Part shown: positions 37,325-47,232 of the stretch, piece by piece
Layout of the letters: the number at the start of each line of letters is the position of its first letter
Numbering within the stretch: position 1 is the stretch's first letter
DNA from: Photobacterium proteolyticum
GTDB taxonomy: Bacteria; Pseudomonadota; Gammaproteobacteria; Enterobacterales; Vibrionaceae
Length of the DNA: 64,000 bases
Assembly: GCF_001939735.1 (NCBI RefSeq)
Contig: NZ_MJIL01000075.1
Coordinates: 114,792-178,791, forward strand
Reading direction: 5' to 3'
Notes under the pieces: generated by a model
The model's database searches: none
The model's input: only the letters and a program-made list of their open reading frames with translations
Told to the model about the DNA's origin: nothing
Made by a program: the position numbers and the translations under genes

Positions 37325-38753
37325 GCACTGGCTATGGTACAGCGTGGCCTTGGTAGCCGCTTACACTCAGGCAGCAGATGTCGAATTATCCCCCTTTGCC
37401 AGTGGCGGATTTACCTATACCGACAACGTTAACCGGGTAGCGGAAGGACGGCAGGGAAGTCTGATCTCGGATCTGAGTGCCGGTATTTCTACCGACATTC
37501 AAGGTGCCGGCGGCAGTATTGATCTCGACTATGAGCTCAACCAGCTATTCTACAGCCACGACTCAACCGACAATGAAACCTACCAGACTCTCGCTTTCAC
37601 AGCTGATAAGGGGATAAAGCGCACAGGCTTTCGGGTCGATGCCGCCGCATCAATCGAAAATATTGCCCGGGCGGACGATCAAAACGCCAACGCCGATATT
37701 TTCTCCGGCGACACCATTGAAAACAAAGATGCCAGCCTGGGGGTGAGTTATCGCTCCAATCCGCGCAGCAAAGTGGACCTGACAGCCAGAGCCTTTACCG
37801 ATATCGTCAACAACGAAGATGATATCGGCAACTACAACGGTTATGGCGCGGAGTTCTCGTTAGCCAACGGGGCAAGCGTGAAAAAGCTGTTCTGGCAAAT
37901 TGACGGTTCCTACCAGTACAAAGAGAGCAAGGATAACGATGACGACACGGCCATTACCTTGTTCAGTCAGGAGCTTGGCCTTCAGACGCTGTCAGGCTGG
38001 GTCCCCTTGATCCGGTTCAACTACGAAGACTATGAAGGCACGTCTGATGCCGACAGCGCCGATACACTCAGCTGGGGGCCCGGCGTTAAGTATTTCTGGA
38101 CCAAACGTTCATATCTCGAGCTCAGCTACAACTTCTCGGAAGACGATAACAATAGCGACTTCTGGGCCGGCGCAGTCCATATCAACCCGACGCCAAGAAC
38201 CCGGTTGCTAGCCTCCTATGACAAACGCTTCTATGGTGATGCCTATGAGTTTTTGTTGTCTCACCGCTCTAGGCGTATAACCAACAGTATCCGCTATACC
38301 GAGGAAGCCGTCAGCTTTGATCGCGACTTGTTTTCCTCAGGCTCCACTGTCGAGGAAATTTCTCTTAGCCGACGGCTTGAATGGTCGACGGTATTAAAGG
38401 GCCGAAGAACCGATTATGAATTCAGTCTTTTCCATGATGAACGGGAGGCGCTCAACGCCACAGCCGATGAGCAGAACGATGAAGTTGACGGTATCGGTAT
38501 TGCGGTCCGCCATCGCCTTTCACGCCGATTTAGCCTGGCTGGCCGCTTCGATTATGACTATTACCAGTTTATTAGCCGCACCCGCCCGACCCAGAACGAT
38601 TATTACCGAATCTACGAACTTGAGGGGCAGTATGAATTTAACAAACACCTTTCAAGCACCTTCGGGGTCGAGCACAACAACAAGTCGTCGTCATTTGCTT
38701 CCAATAGCTACGATGAAACCCGGATTTTTATCGATATAAGGATGCAACTATAG
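37296..38753 (+). CDS. Outer-membrane beta-barrel protein of exosortase-A-type loci
   Basis: About 485 residues. A signal peptide (WLWYSVALVAAYTQA) is followed by alternating amphipathic strands ending in an aromatic-rich C-terminus (RIFIDIRMQL), typical of an outer-membrane barrel. It matches the position and size of the TIGR03016-type protein in PEP-CTERM polysaccharide loci, possibly a secretion porin partner. The start is uncertain: ATGs at 37290 and 37296 both lie inside the kinase gene, giving overlap of about 30 bases. Confidence 0.8.
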   Translation: MTITKRANHKHWLWYSVALVAAYTQAADVELSPFASGGFTYTDNVNRVAEGRQGSLISDLSAGISTDIQGAGGSIDLDYELNQLFYSHDSTDNETYQTLAFTADKGIKRTGFRVDAAASIENIARADDQNANADIFSGDTIENKDASLGVSYRSNPRSKVDLTARAFTDIVNNEDDIGNYNGYGAEFSLANGASVKKLFWQIDGSYQYKESKDNDDDTAITLFSQELGLQTLSGWVPLIRFNYEDYEGTSDADSADTLSWGPGVKYFWTKRSYLELSYNFSEDDNNSDFWAGAVHINPTPRTRLLASYDKRFYGDAYEFLLSHRSRRITNSIRYTEEAVSFDRDLFSSGSTVEEISLSRRLEWSTVLKGRRTDYEFSLFHDEREALNATADEQNDEVDGIGIAVRHRLSRRFSLAGRFDYDYYQFISRTRPTQNDYYRIYELEGQYEFNKHLSSTFGVEHNNKSSSFASNSYDETRIFIDIRMQL

Positions 38754-38755
38754 CT

Positions 38756-39922
38756 ATGTATGAATCACATTTTGGCCTGTCGGATAAGCCTTTTAAACTG
38801 AGCCCGGACCCACGTTTTTTCTTTTCGAGCCCGCATCATGAAAAGGCGACTTCCTATTTAAAATACGGGCTATCGCAGGGGGAAGGGTTCATTGTCATTA
38901 CCGGGCCTATCGGTACCGGGAAAACGACAATCGCCAGAAATTTAGTGGCCTCGCTGGACGACTCGATTGTCGCCATACAAATTGCAACCACCCGGCTGAC
39001 TCCCGAAGAGCTTGTCAGGCTGGTCGCCGCCAAGTTTGGGATCCCCGTTGAAGGGTTGGGCAAGGCTGAAATACTCAAAAGGCTGGAGCAATATCTACTC
39101 ACCTTGCACCAACAGCAGCGACGGGCGCTGTTGCTGGTCGACGAGGCACAAAACCTTCCACCGGAAACCGTCGAAGAGCTAAGAATGCTGTCTAATTTCC
39201 AGCTTGACGACAAACCGCTTATTCAAAGTTTTCTTCTCGGCCAGGAAGAGCTCAAAGGTATCATCGAACTCCCTGAAATGGAGCAGTTCAGGCAGCGAAT
39301 TATTGCCTCCTGCCATCTCACCCCCTTTGATAGCGAGCAGACTGAACATTATATCCTCCACCGCCTTAACCAAGTCGGCTGGCAAGGCAAGCCAGCCCTT
39401 AGCCAGGAGAGCTTCGGTATCATTACCCAATACACTCAGGGTGTACCGAGAAAAATCAATATCCTTGTCGACAGGCTGTTCCTGTATGCCTACCTGGAAG
39501 ACCTCACCGTACTGAAAGCGGGTGATGTCCATCAGGTACTTGAGGAGATGCAAGGTGAGTTATCCGGCTCGATGATGGTAAACAACACCTTGAACGACCC
39601 CAGCGGCACGCCTGATAACAGCTCTAACAATCACTCATCAGCAGCAGCGGCAGATAGCTCGGATTGCCAAGCAACCCATACGCTCCACGCCGTTTCTGAG
39701 ATTCTCGATAGTGTTATCGAAAGGAAAGTCGCCACGATTCGCCACTTAGACAAGCTCTTAACTGAAAAGAGGAAAACGCTTTCTGCCCAGGGGGCAAAGC
39801 TTCATGACGAGACAATATTGGAAGGAGAAGGGAACAATGATCGCCAATTAGGAAATGAAGAACGCTGCCTGGCGCTACAGGATCGATATTGGTGCAAAGA
39901 GCTGATGGCCAAACGGAACTAA
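38756..39922 (+). CDS. ExeA/GspA-like AAA ATPase of exosortase-A-type loci
   Basis: 388 residues. MYESHFGLSDKPFKLSPDPR is the standard opening of ExeA-type ATPases; Walker A is GPIGTGKTT (about 51-59), Walker B is ALLLVDEAQNLPP (about 124-136), and FRQRIIASCHL holds the arginine finger region. After the ATPase core (about 1-270) comes a 110-residue polar tail without a clear fold. The role in polymer export is inferred from consistent placement in such loci. It ends convergently with the ligase, overlapping by four bases. Confidence 0.87.
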   Translation: MYESHFGLSDKPFKLSPDPRFFFSSPHHEKATSYLKYGLSQGEGFIVITGPIGTGKTTIARNLVASLDDSIVAIQIATTRLTPEELVRLVAAKFGIPVEGLGKAEILKRLEQYLLTLHQQQRRALLLVDEAQNLPPETVEELRMLSNFQLDDKPLIQSFLLGQEELKGIIELPEMEQFRQRIIASCHLTPFDSEQTEHYILHRLNQVGWQGKPALSQESFGIITQYTQGVPRKINILVDRLFLYAYLEDLTVLKAGDVHQVLEEMQGELSGSMMVNNTLNDPSGTPDNSSNNHSSAAAADSSDCQATHTLHAVSEILDSVIERKVATIRHLDKLLTEKRKTLSAQGAKLHDETILEGEGNNDRQLGNEERCLALQDRYWCKELMAKRN

Positions 39923-41256
39923 TGCCGTGGCCATATGCTGGCAAATGGCAGTCGTTTGCCGTCGCTCTTTTCATCAACAAGATGCCGAGTCGATATAATT
40001 AAACTTATCGAAATTCCTATAATTGCCCAGAAAAATTCTAAGTACGCCAAAGACACTGCGGCACCAGCCGTTCCATAGGCAATAATGGTTAACTGAAGCA
40101 TTCTGGCGAGGTGCGCTCTCCATCGGTGCGCTTCACCCAAGGAGCCTGTAATGTTTGCCACCCAGCCGAGTCTGAAAAAACAACTAGCCATCATCGTGAG
40201 GTAAATAACCAGTCCAAGCGCACCATGGTCGCCCAAAACCTGAAAGTAAATACTATGGGCAGCCCAGCCAGAATCATCAGTAGGAAGCGGCGTATCAATA
40301 AAATCCAGCTTATCGAACTCTTGGGCTTTTTCTTGCCAGATATAGCCGTAGGAACCCGTTTTGAACCCACCACCCAGCAACGGCCGGTCCATAGCCAGCA
40401 ACGTATGGACTTTCCATGAATTCAATCTGGTAATGAAGGAATTGTCTTCCGTTGCTGTTTCTATGGTATTCATTCTGCTGTACCAATCCTGGGAAAGGTA
40501 GAGAGCCGCAATCGCTGTCACTATCAGAATTCCGGAGGTTACAAGAAACTTATGGTTAGAACGGAACCAGTAATACCCTCCCACCACCAGCAGCCCGATA
40601 AACCCACCCCGGGAGTGAGTCCCGAGAACGGCAATAATACACAGGCATAAAATACCGATAAGCCCTATTTTCAGCCACCTGCTACTCGTCACCTGAATAA
40701 GAAACATATTAATAGGAATGAGCATACACAGTGCAACCGCAAAATGGTTATTATCCGACAGCAGGTGTCCCTGAGGTCCGACAATCTTATGCCCGCCTCC
40801 CGTTACGATGAACTTCAGGCTTTCCACGACACCAAGGAACCCAATCGACAATACGATGACCCAGCACAGTAGCTCCAGTTCATTTTTTTTCCTTACACAC
40901 AATATAATCATCATCACAAGCAAGAGTTTTTTGCTTAACTTGAGCCATTCATCCCACACGAGATCAGGTATACCAATTGTTAAAAGGCTTGTAAGGCTGG
41001 TATGAAGCCAAAAAAGAACCACGCAAGTTAGCCCCAAAGTCATATCGAGTTTCTTCTTATTGCTTTGGAACAAATAGCCAACCAGTGCTGTAAAGGCAAA
41101 AATACTGTTAAAACTAATACCCTGTGCCATACCATAAAGCCAGTGAACAGGCACGAACAGGCCAACCCAAAGCCAGAGAGAAATGGCAACATAGGGTTTC
41201 TTGAGAGAAAGAAAGACTAAGTAGGCAGAGACCACCAGAAAAACAATATCTCTCAT
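39919..41256 (-). CDS. O-antigen-ligase/polymerase-like membrane protein of exosortase-A-type loci
   Basis: 445 residues, ten or more transmembrane helices, with the Wzy_C-type periplasmic motif HSRGGFIGL near residue 214 and a large periplasmic loop near 270-350. It resembles the O-glycosylation ligase associated with exosortase A. In this locus, where no PEP-CTERM acceptor is visible, polymerisation of the repeat unit is the likelier job. Confidence 0.82.
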   Translation of the reverse strand: MRDIVFLVVSAYLVFLSLKKPYVAISLWLWVGLFVPVHWLYGMAQGISFNSIFAFTALVGYLFQSNKKKLDMTLGLTCVVLFWLHTSLTSLLTIGIPDLVWDEWLKLSKKLLLVMMIILCVRKKNELELLCWVIVLSIGFLGVVESLKFIVTGGGHKIVGPQGHLLSDNNHFAVALCMLIPINMFLIQVTSSRWLKIGLIGILCLCIIAVLGTHSRGGFIGLLVVGGYYWFRSNHKFLVTSGILIVTAIAALYLSQDWYSRMNTIETATEDNSFITRLNSWKVHTLLAMDRPLLGGGFKTGSYGYIWQEKAQEFDKLDFIDTPLPTDDSGWAAHSIYFQVLGDHGALGLVIYLTMMASCFFRLGWVANITGSLGEAHRWRAHLARMLQLTIIAYGTAGAAVSLAYLEFFWAIIGISISLIISTRHLVDEKSDGKRLPFASIWPRH

Positions 41257-41424
41257 TGCTTTCCTCGCTGCCCGGGCTGCTTCTTGTTTTTTATCTCATC
41301 GAGATCATCACACTTTAGTGACTGGCGACATCTGTAAACAAGCATTACCAAACATATTACGAATAATAATGACTCCATCACCTCTTCTCCAAAATGTGCT
41401 CAAAGAACACATAGAAAACAAATA

Positions 41425-42906
41425 TTACGTAACGCTACGCATCATCCCTAAACGCAAGCTTGCATGCTTTTTTAGCTGGCCGACAATCACCTGAAATTCA
41501 TTGACTCGATGCTTCAGTACGAAGGTACTAAAAGCCATTGCGACGGTATAAATGAAAGCGCCGAAAGTAATACCTACTATCAGCTTATATAAATCATTAT
41601 TAAAGAAGCTCATTATCAAATCGACAGCGCCATACATCAGCCAGGAGCAAGATAAAGGGAGCAATAAAATAGACAACAAGCGAATATAATTAAGCCCTAC
41701 CACTGCAGAATATATTCCAACCATAAATAGCAAGAAAAACAGTCCAATCATTAGACGATTAAAGGAGATATGTTCTATAGAGTTGCCCATCGACAGATAA
41801 AGCATCAATGCAATGAGAGCGACAATAATCACATCGGCAACAAACAAAATATGCATCTTGTTCATAATCGTCAGAATGACCGTTAGAGGCATATAAATTG
41901 TCATCACAACCATTAGCCCCGCAAGGTTACTCATCACAGGAATGGCCTCCAACCATTGCTGGCCCAGAATAACGGTGACAAATGGTTCGCTAATAACGCT
42001 AACACCAAAAGCACAGGGCATTACCACAAGCATCAGTACAGCCAGTTGCTGGTAGACACTTTGACAAAAAGCCTGATGGTCGTTTTTCAACTTAGACAAG
42101 ACAGCAAAAGAACCTCGGTTAAGTGGCTCAATGACATCCGAGAAAGGTAACCAGGCGAGCTCCTGAGCGAAACTATAAATACCAAATGTTTGGCTATTTA
42201 AATGGTTACTTAAAATCATCACGTCTGTACGAGAGCGCAAATAACCAGAAATGGTGGTCAAATACAACCACTTGGAAACATGCCACTGTTTTCGCCAATA
42301 CTTGGTAGACCACCCGGGTCGATAGCTACAGACTCGATAGCCAATCACCACCTCAATAATGTTACTGAGGATGACGGCGATGATCATAGCCCAGTAATTT
42401 TGCCATATAATGGCAATCGCGATAGAACAGACAGTCCCCATTGTTTTGGCAACGATACTAATGATGGTGGTGGTCTTAAAATTAAGCTGCTTTTCAAACA
42501 CCTCTAAACCAATATTCCGAAAAGCCATGAGAAACGGAATAATAGCAACTACCCGAATCACCAGCTCGACCCGTTCCTCGTTGGTATAGGATGCTATCAA
42601 GGGAGCAGACAGAAAGAGCAGACAGGCACAGGCAATCCGGAGCACCAAGTTCAGCGACCAAATACTGTTAAGCCTCTCCGTAGAGATCTCATCTTCCAGG
42701 ATCACAATCCGATTGGTGCCGACTGAGGTAAAGGCCAGAAAAAGAAAAATAAAAAAAGACGAGATGGCAACAATCCCAAAATCGGCAGGGGTGAGCAGTC
42801 TCGCTAATATTAACGTGCTGACCAACCCCAGTATTCGATTATACCAGGTGGCTATCATTGCCCATTTAGCGCCGGCAATTAATGCTCTGTTATATTGTTT
42901 ATTCAT
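41425..42906 (-). CDS. Wzx-type polysaccharide flippase (MATE-like)
   Basis: 493 residues with about 12-14 transmembrane helices and the N-terminal KWAMIATWYNRILGLVSTLILARLLTPADFG typical segment (RLLTPADFGIVA is the family mark). It flips undecaprenyl-linked repeat units across the inner membrane. It lies 46 bp after the second deacetylase-fold gene, likely in one operon. Confidence 0.87.
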   Translation of the reverse strand: MNKQYNRALIAGAKWAMIATWYNRILGLVSTLILARLLTPADFGIVAISSFFIFLFLAFTSVGTNRIVILEDEISTERLNSIWSLNLVLRIACACLLFLSAPLIASYTNEERVELVIRVVAIIPFLMAFRNIGLEVFEKQLNFKTTTIISIVAKTMGTVCSIAIAIIWQNYWAMIIAVILSNIIEVVIGYRVCSYRPGWSTKYWRKQWHVSKWLYLTTISGYLRSRTDVMILSNHLNSQTFGIYSFAQELAWLPFSDVIEPLNRGSFAVLSKLKNDHQAFCQSVYQQLAVLMLVVMPCAFGVSVISEPFVTVILGQQWLEAIPVMSNLAGLMVVMTIYMPLTVILTIMNKMHILFVADVIIVALIALMLYLSMGNSIEHISFNRLMIGLFFLLFMVGIYSAVVGLNYIRLLSILLLPLSCSWLMYGAVDLIMSFFNNDLYKLIVGITFGAFIYTVAMAFSTFVLKHRVNEFQVIVGQLKKHASLRLGMMRSVT

Positions 42907-42952
42907 CTTGAACTACCTGGCATGGCTTCCCTATCCATACACAATGACTAAC

Positions 42953-43909
42953 CTATAATGCCAACTGCTTGGGTAGCATTGGCTGTCCGCCCAACTCATC
43001 AATAAACCAACGGACAAAATCCCGGGTATCCGATACCAGCCGCGCTGTTTCCGTCTCATCACGGGTATAGGTAGTCAGTGCCGGCTTCACACTGGGAGAG
43101 TGAAGCGACAAGATAAAATCACGCTGACCAATTTTCTGCTGGGAATAGATCAGTTGCTGCATTTCCCTAAGGGTAACCCCTTCGGGAGAGAGTCGGTACC
43201 GACGCATTCTCAGGCATTTTCCGATAACTTTTTTAAGCAGGCTTTTTTGCCATTCGGTAAACACAGCCGAATGCCTGTTGGCATAATGCTGAAATACAGG
43301 CAAAGCCGATAATACCGAGCTGGTATGAGGAAAATAAATCAGGCCATCCTTCGAAAAAATCTTATTCCCGTACCGACTAAAATCAGGACCATTCTGGTGG
43401 GAAAAATCACAATAGGCGCTGATGCTAAGATCAACCTTGTAACCTAGCTTTGCAAGGCTACTCGCCGTATTACTCCCGATACCGTATCTGCCAGCCAGAT
43501 ACGTAACAGGACGAACTCCTACAACTTCCTCTATCCGGTTCGTCAAGTTCTCCAGCTTTCTGTATTCCTGATCTTTCGGTAAATTTCCAGGATAAGTGTT
43601 TACCCCGGTGACGGAGCCATCTTGCTCAAGTTCCTCATGAGGCGGATTCACCCATGGGTGCAAGTGGGCGGCAAACTCAATATTACTATCTGCCAATCCG
43701 CGATATCTCTCGATAACGGAAGCACCTTCCTCACTAGAGATGAAAGGATAGTCCATAGCCAGCGTTACTTTCGCTTCTGCATCCAGCAGTTTATCAATCA
43801 GTACCATTAACTCTTTATGGTGAGTCACCGACTGATTTGCCACCTTGGGCCCTTTACTCCAGTCGAACTCTTCTTCTGCGTGGATAACTACAGCAAGCCT
43901 GTTGGCCAT
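42953..43909 (-). CDS. WalW-like polysaccharide-deacetylase-fold protein
   Basis: 318 residues. It begins MANRLAVVIHAEEEFDWSKG, where NodB motif 1 (usually VDVED/TxDxD) reads AEEEFDW, and has FAAHLHPWVNPPHE and YLAGRYGIGSNTASSLAKLGY in the places of motifs 2 and 3. This is the WalW-like group, which is common in exosortase-type loci. Whether it keeps deacetylase activity is uncertain because the motif 1 acids are altered. It is upstream of and cotranscribed with the flippase. Confidence 0.75.
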   Translation of the reverse strand: MANRLAVVIHAEEEFDWSKGPKVANQSVTHHKELMVLIDKLLDAEAKVTLAMDYPFISSEEGASVIERYRGLADSNIEFAAHLHPWVNPPHEELEQDGSVTGVNTYPGNLPKDQEYRKLENLTNRIEEVVGVRPVTYLAGRYGIGSNTASSLAKLGYKVDLSISAYCDFSHQNGPDFSRYGNKIFSKDGLIYFPHTSSVLSALPVFQHYANRHSAVFTEWQKSLLKKVIGKCLRMRRYRLSPEGVTLREMQQLIYSQQKIGQRDFILSLHSPSVKPALTTYTRDETETARLVSDTRDFVRWFIDELGGQPMLPKQLAL

Positions 43910-44153
43910 AGCATGCCTCCAAATTCAATTATTGTTATCTACGTCAAATTTTTCTTCCTATAGATAATGGCACAGCACATAAATTTTAACCAAGTTACAA
44001 CAAAAAAATCACACACCAAGGTAAGCACTGTCTATGAAAGTGCAAAACATATTTAATGTGTTGTAGAACATTGTTGTCATCGCCTACCTATACTCACTAC
44101 TAGTAACCAGATCCAACATGCTTGTTCGCAACAACTACTTAAGTGGGACGTTC

Positions 44154-45515
44154 ATGAGCTATTTTGCCTTTACCAACCGGCGCTCTCTTATCACCCTGGG
44201 GGGAATGTTTATGTTCTTTCTTGCGCCCCCAAAACCTGCCCTGTCACAGCCTAACCTATTTAATAGCTATCCATCGCAAGAGCATCGCTGGCCGACTGTC
44301 GGCCCCAATTGGAAACAAGCCCCCGCCAGGCTTCAATTACCTGACAATGCATTGCTCATTTCAGACCAACAAGCACTGATTAAAGCGTTAAAAAACGTAT
44401 TGCCGGGCCAGCAAATCATCCTAGGAAACGGCACCTACCGGATACATAGCAAGCGTCTCCGGACAACGAATACAACCCCGACGAAAAGGCAGCCGATCTC
44501 CTTACGCGCCCTGGAGCCGGGGAAAGCCACGATAGAGCTGGATAGTCTTGAAGGGCTCTACCTCAATCAACCCTATTGGCGAATATCGGGTCTGCGCTTT
44601 ATAGGCAAGTGTATAAACCAATCGCGCTGCGAGCATGCTATCCATGTTGTAGGTAATGCCAGCCACACCCTTATCGAACATAATGAATTTATTGACTTTA
44701 ATGCAGCGATTAAGGTCAACCGAGACCGAGAGGCTTTTCCTGATCACGGCATAATTCGCCATAACCACTTCTTTTTCACGGTCCCCAGAAAAGTCGACAA
44801 CCCCGTCACCCCTATTAATGTCGATCATGGCAACAACTGGCTGATCAGCAGAAACATTATCCGCGACTTTATTAAGCTCGGAGGCAACCAAATCAGCTAT
44901 GGTGCCTTCATCAAGGGGGGAGCAACTCAAGGGACAATCGAGAACAACCTCGTCATCTGCAATTCCACCAGCCAGCAGTTTCCCGGCTACCGAATAGGTT
45001 TGTCATTGGGCGGAGGCGGTATGGCACAACAGCACCGCCGGGGAGAGAGTGACACTGAAACCACCGGAGCCGTTGTTCGTAACAACATTGTCACTCGCTG
45101 TAATGACGCCGGTATTTATATAAACAAAGGCAGACAGTCGACGGTTAGCAACAATGCCCTGTACGATACTCAGGGTATCGATATCCGCTATCCCCAATCT
45201 AATGCCTATATCGCCAACAATATTTTAAGCGGCAACATCAAGCAGAGAGATAGAGGCCAAGCAGAATCAGAAGCCAACTTGATCAGCGCCCGACGCTTTT
45301 GGTTTGGCAAGGAAGACATTGAAAGCTGGTTCCTCTCGCCAAAGAACGGCAACTTTTCCATTCAAACAGAGCAGATCAGTCAGCAGCTTCATTCGGGCGC
45401 GAAGCCCTACCAGCTGCTTCCAGATCATGAAAACAAGGACTTTTGCGGCAATCGCCTTAGCCTCGACGACAAGTTCAGGGGTCCATTCAAAGCGGAGAAG
45501 GACTGTTTCCGCTAG
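44154..45515 (+). CDS. Secreted right-handed beta-helix protein (PL6/chondroitinase-B-like)
   Basis: 453 residues from the ATG at 44154. A signal peptide ends near PALSQ. The body is a right-handed parallel beta-helix with repeated turns (HTLIEHNEFIDFNAAIKV, HGIIRHNHFFF, GTIENNLVICN, AVVRNNIVTRCNDAGIYI). Its start, ISDQQALIKALKNVLPGQQIILGNGTY-like, resembles alginate lyase/chondroitinase B family 6. It may cleave or remodel the polymer made by this locus. The 3' end overlaps the convergent CelD-like gene by 29 bp. Confidence 0.8.
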   Translation: MSYFAFTNRRSLITLGGMFMFFLAPPKPALSQPNLFNSYPSQEHRWPTVGPNWKQAPARLQLPDNALLISDQQALIKALKNVLPGQQIILGNGTYRIHSKRLRTTNTTPTKRQPISLRALEPGKATIELDSLEGLYLNQPYWRISGLRFIGKCINQSRCEHAIHVVGNASHTLIEHNEFIDFNAAIKVNRDREAFPDHGIIRHNHFFFTVPRKVDNPVTPINVDHGNNWLISRNIIRDFIKLGGNQISYGAFIKGGATQGTIENNLVICNSTSQQFPGYRIGLSLGGGGMAQQHRRGESDTETTGAVVRNNIVTRCNDAGIYINKGRQSTVSNNALYDTQGIDIRYPQSNAYIANNILSGNIKQRDRGQAESEANLISARRFWFGKEDIESWFLSPKNGNFSIQTEQISQQLHSGAKPYQLLPDHENKDFCGNRLSLDDKFRGPFKAEKDCFR

Positions 45516-46614
45516 TTATCCGACGCTTGAATCTTCGCAGAGAATCTTCAACCTTCAGCGCCAGATGAGGCTGTTGATAGTGATAGGTGGCAACAGGCGA
45601 CTCGCTATTGGCAAATGTCTGCTTATAGCGGGTCACCCCGGCCATGAAGTCATAACCTTCCATCCCCTTTGACAACGCCTGGTTGATAAGCAGGTAATGT
45701 GCCGTCAACCCCGGCTTTAAATGCTTGTCCTGCAGGTTATAGTTCAGCGCACTCAGGTAAAAGTACACCTGGTTGTCGTAGTGGAAGTTGTAGATAACCC
45801 CAATCGGCTCATCACCGGCGCAAAGAGTATGAAGCACCACTTCTCCGCTCTCGGCCCCTCGTCGAATCAAAGTATGGTGAAAGTGTTTGAACTTGGGGTT
45901 GGTAAATCCACTCTGGCCGGGCAGGGCTCCCCAACGTGCAATATGGAAAGGCTCGGCATCGGCAAACATGGCTAATGCCTCATCTGTCGTCGTGGCTGTG
46001 GTAATAGTTATCTTGCCTTGGCGCTCATACCTTTTCAGGCTTCGCTTTATCTGATACCGGCCACTTCGCGACAGGCTCTGCTCCAGTGACATATCATCCG
46101 CCCGAAGCCGATTGAGATCGAGCTTATAGGCCACCGAGTCCCAGACACACCGGCTTTCAGCCCCTAGCCTCAGAGCGCTATTAAACAGACCTTTCTGGCA
46201 GGCTCCTATTACCAAGGCACCATTACCGACCAGTGACAGGAAAATTTTCGATAACATCGTGGTACGCGCTTTTTCGGCATATGCCGGCAGCAACAGAAAA
46301 TCATTGTACTCAATACATAATTGATCTTGTTCAGGATCCCCAGTCTGGTGCAGAAAATAGCTCTGCCTCGAGTCAAAGGGCAGTCGGCTTTTTTTAGCAA
46401 CTAGGATCCCCAGCCCGACAACCTCCTTTCCCGTCCGGGCTTCGACAAGGTAGCAGTCATCAACGCAGCACTCTAACCATGTACCAATCCACAACCAAGA
46501 CAGGAAAAAATTCGGCCGGGACCGAGCCTCTAGCTGTTGCCACGCTTTGGCAAGTTTCTCTCTGTCAGGATTATAAAAAACGTCACATTGCACAGAATCA
46601 TTTCCAAGCTCCAT
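45487..46614 (-). CDS. CelD/BcsL-like GNAT acetyltransferase
   Basis: 375 residues from the ATG at 46614, which has GAGG about ten bases upstream. NPNFFLSWLWIGTWLE-like opening (PNFFLSWLWI) and a second GNAT half with EPIGVIYNFHYDNQVYFYLS and GYDFMAGVTRYKQTF are the marks of the CelD-type acetyltransferases linked to cellulose and other polysaccharides. It would modify the polymer or its precursor. It is encoded alone on the minus strand. Confidence 0.78.
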   Translation of the reverse strand: MELGNDSVQCDVFYNPDREKLAKAWQQLEARSRPNFFLSWLWIGTWLECCVDDCYLVEARTGKEVVGLGILVAKKSRLPFDSRQSYFLHQTGDPEQDQLCIEYNDFLLLPAYAEKARTTMLSKIFLSLVGNGALVIGACQKGLFNSALRLGAESRCVWDSVAYKLDLNRLRADDMSLEQSLSRSGRYQIKRSLKRYERQGKITITTATTTDEALAMFADAEPFHIARWGALPGQSGFTNPKFKHFHHTLIRRGAESGEVVLHTLCAGDEPIGVIYNFHYDNQVYFYLSALNYNLQDKHLKPGLTAHYLLINQALSKGMEGYDFMAGVTRYKQTFANSESPVATYHYQQPHLALKVEDSLRRFKRRITSGNSPSPL

Positions 46615-46775
46615 GGAGAACTGCCTCATCAATAAGACTAAAATACCTTTTATTCAACATAAGCATAGCAGCAAGCTCACCAGTAAGTGGCAAGGACAAG
46701 AAATTAAAATCGTTCAAATATTGCCCGGCTGGCTATTATAAGAACGATGAACTTTTTTGACCCTCTGGAGCGCGT

Positions 46776-46841
46776 ATGAAACTGACAAACAATTTACTGC
46801 CTGGAAAAAGGAGCCTCGGGGCGACAGTCAATGCTTGTTGA
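46776..46841 (+). CDS. Possible 21-residue leader ORF before the VanZ-like gene
   Basis: An ATG with GGAG six bases upstream opens a 21-codon frame (MKLTNNLLPGKRSLGATVNAC) whose stop overlaps the VanZ ATG by 11 bases. The VanZ start itself has no well-spaced ribosome site, so translational coupling is possible. Too short for any homology claim. Confidence 0.3.
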   Translation: MKLTNNLLPGKRSLGATVNAC

Positions 46842-47232
46842 GCGCTTCCCTCTTCCCTGGTTAGCACTGGCCTGCTACTGCCTTTTCATCACCTATGTCT
46901 CGCTCATACCCGGCCAGGGAGAGGGAGACCTCACCGACCTCAAGCAATATAAAATACCACACCTCGACAAGCTGCTTCATATTGCGGCCTATTGGCTGTA
47001 TGCCCTGCTGGCACTGTTGGCGATGTCCCGAGTCAGCCAGCGCCGATGGCTGGCGAGTAGCTTGCTGCTTTTGCTGATATTGCACGGCGTGGCGCTGGAA
47101 TACCTCCAAATCACACTGACTCTCAACCGGGAAGCCTCGCTGCAGGATATCATCGCCAACACTGTAGGAGTGATCCTGGGCTACTTGACCATGCTGGTTT
47201 ATCAAATCTGCCAGGCGAGGCGCAGCCACTAA
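46831..47232 (+). CDS. VanZ-like membrane protein
   Basis: 133 residues with four transmembrane helices. YVSLIPGQ, PHLDKLLHIAAYWLYA and EYLQITLTLNREASLQDIIANTVGVILG are the VanZ-family landmarks. VanZ-like proteins are frequent in exosortase and polysaccharide loci, where their function is unknown. Its stop overlaps the convergent nucleotidyltransferase by four bases. Confidence 0.82.
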   Translation: MLVERFPLPWLALACYCLFITYVSLIPGQGEGDLTDLKQYKIPHLDKLLHIAAYWLYALLALLAMSRVSQRRWLASSLLLLLILHGVALEYLQITLTLNREASLQDIIANTVGVILGYLTMLVYQICQARRSH

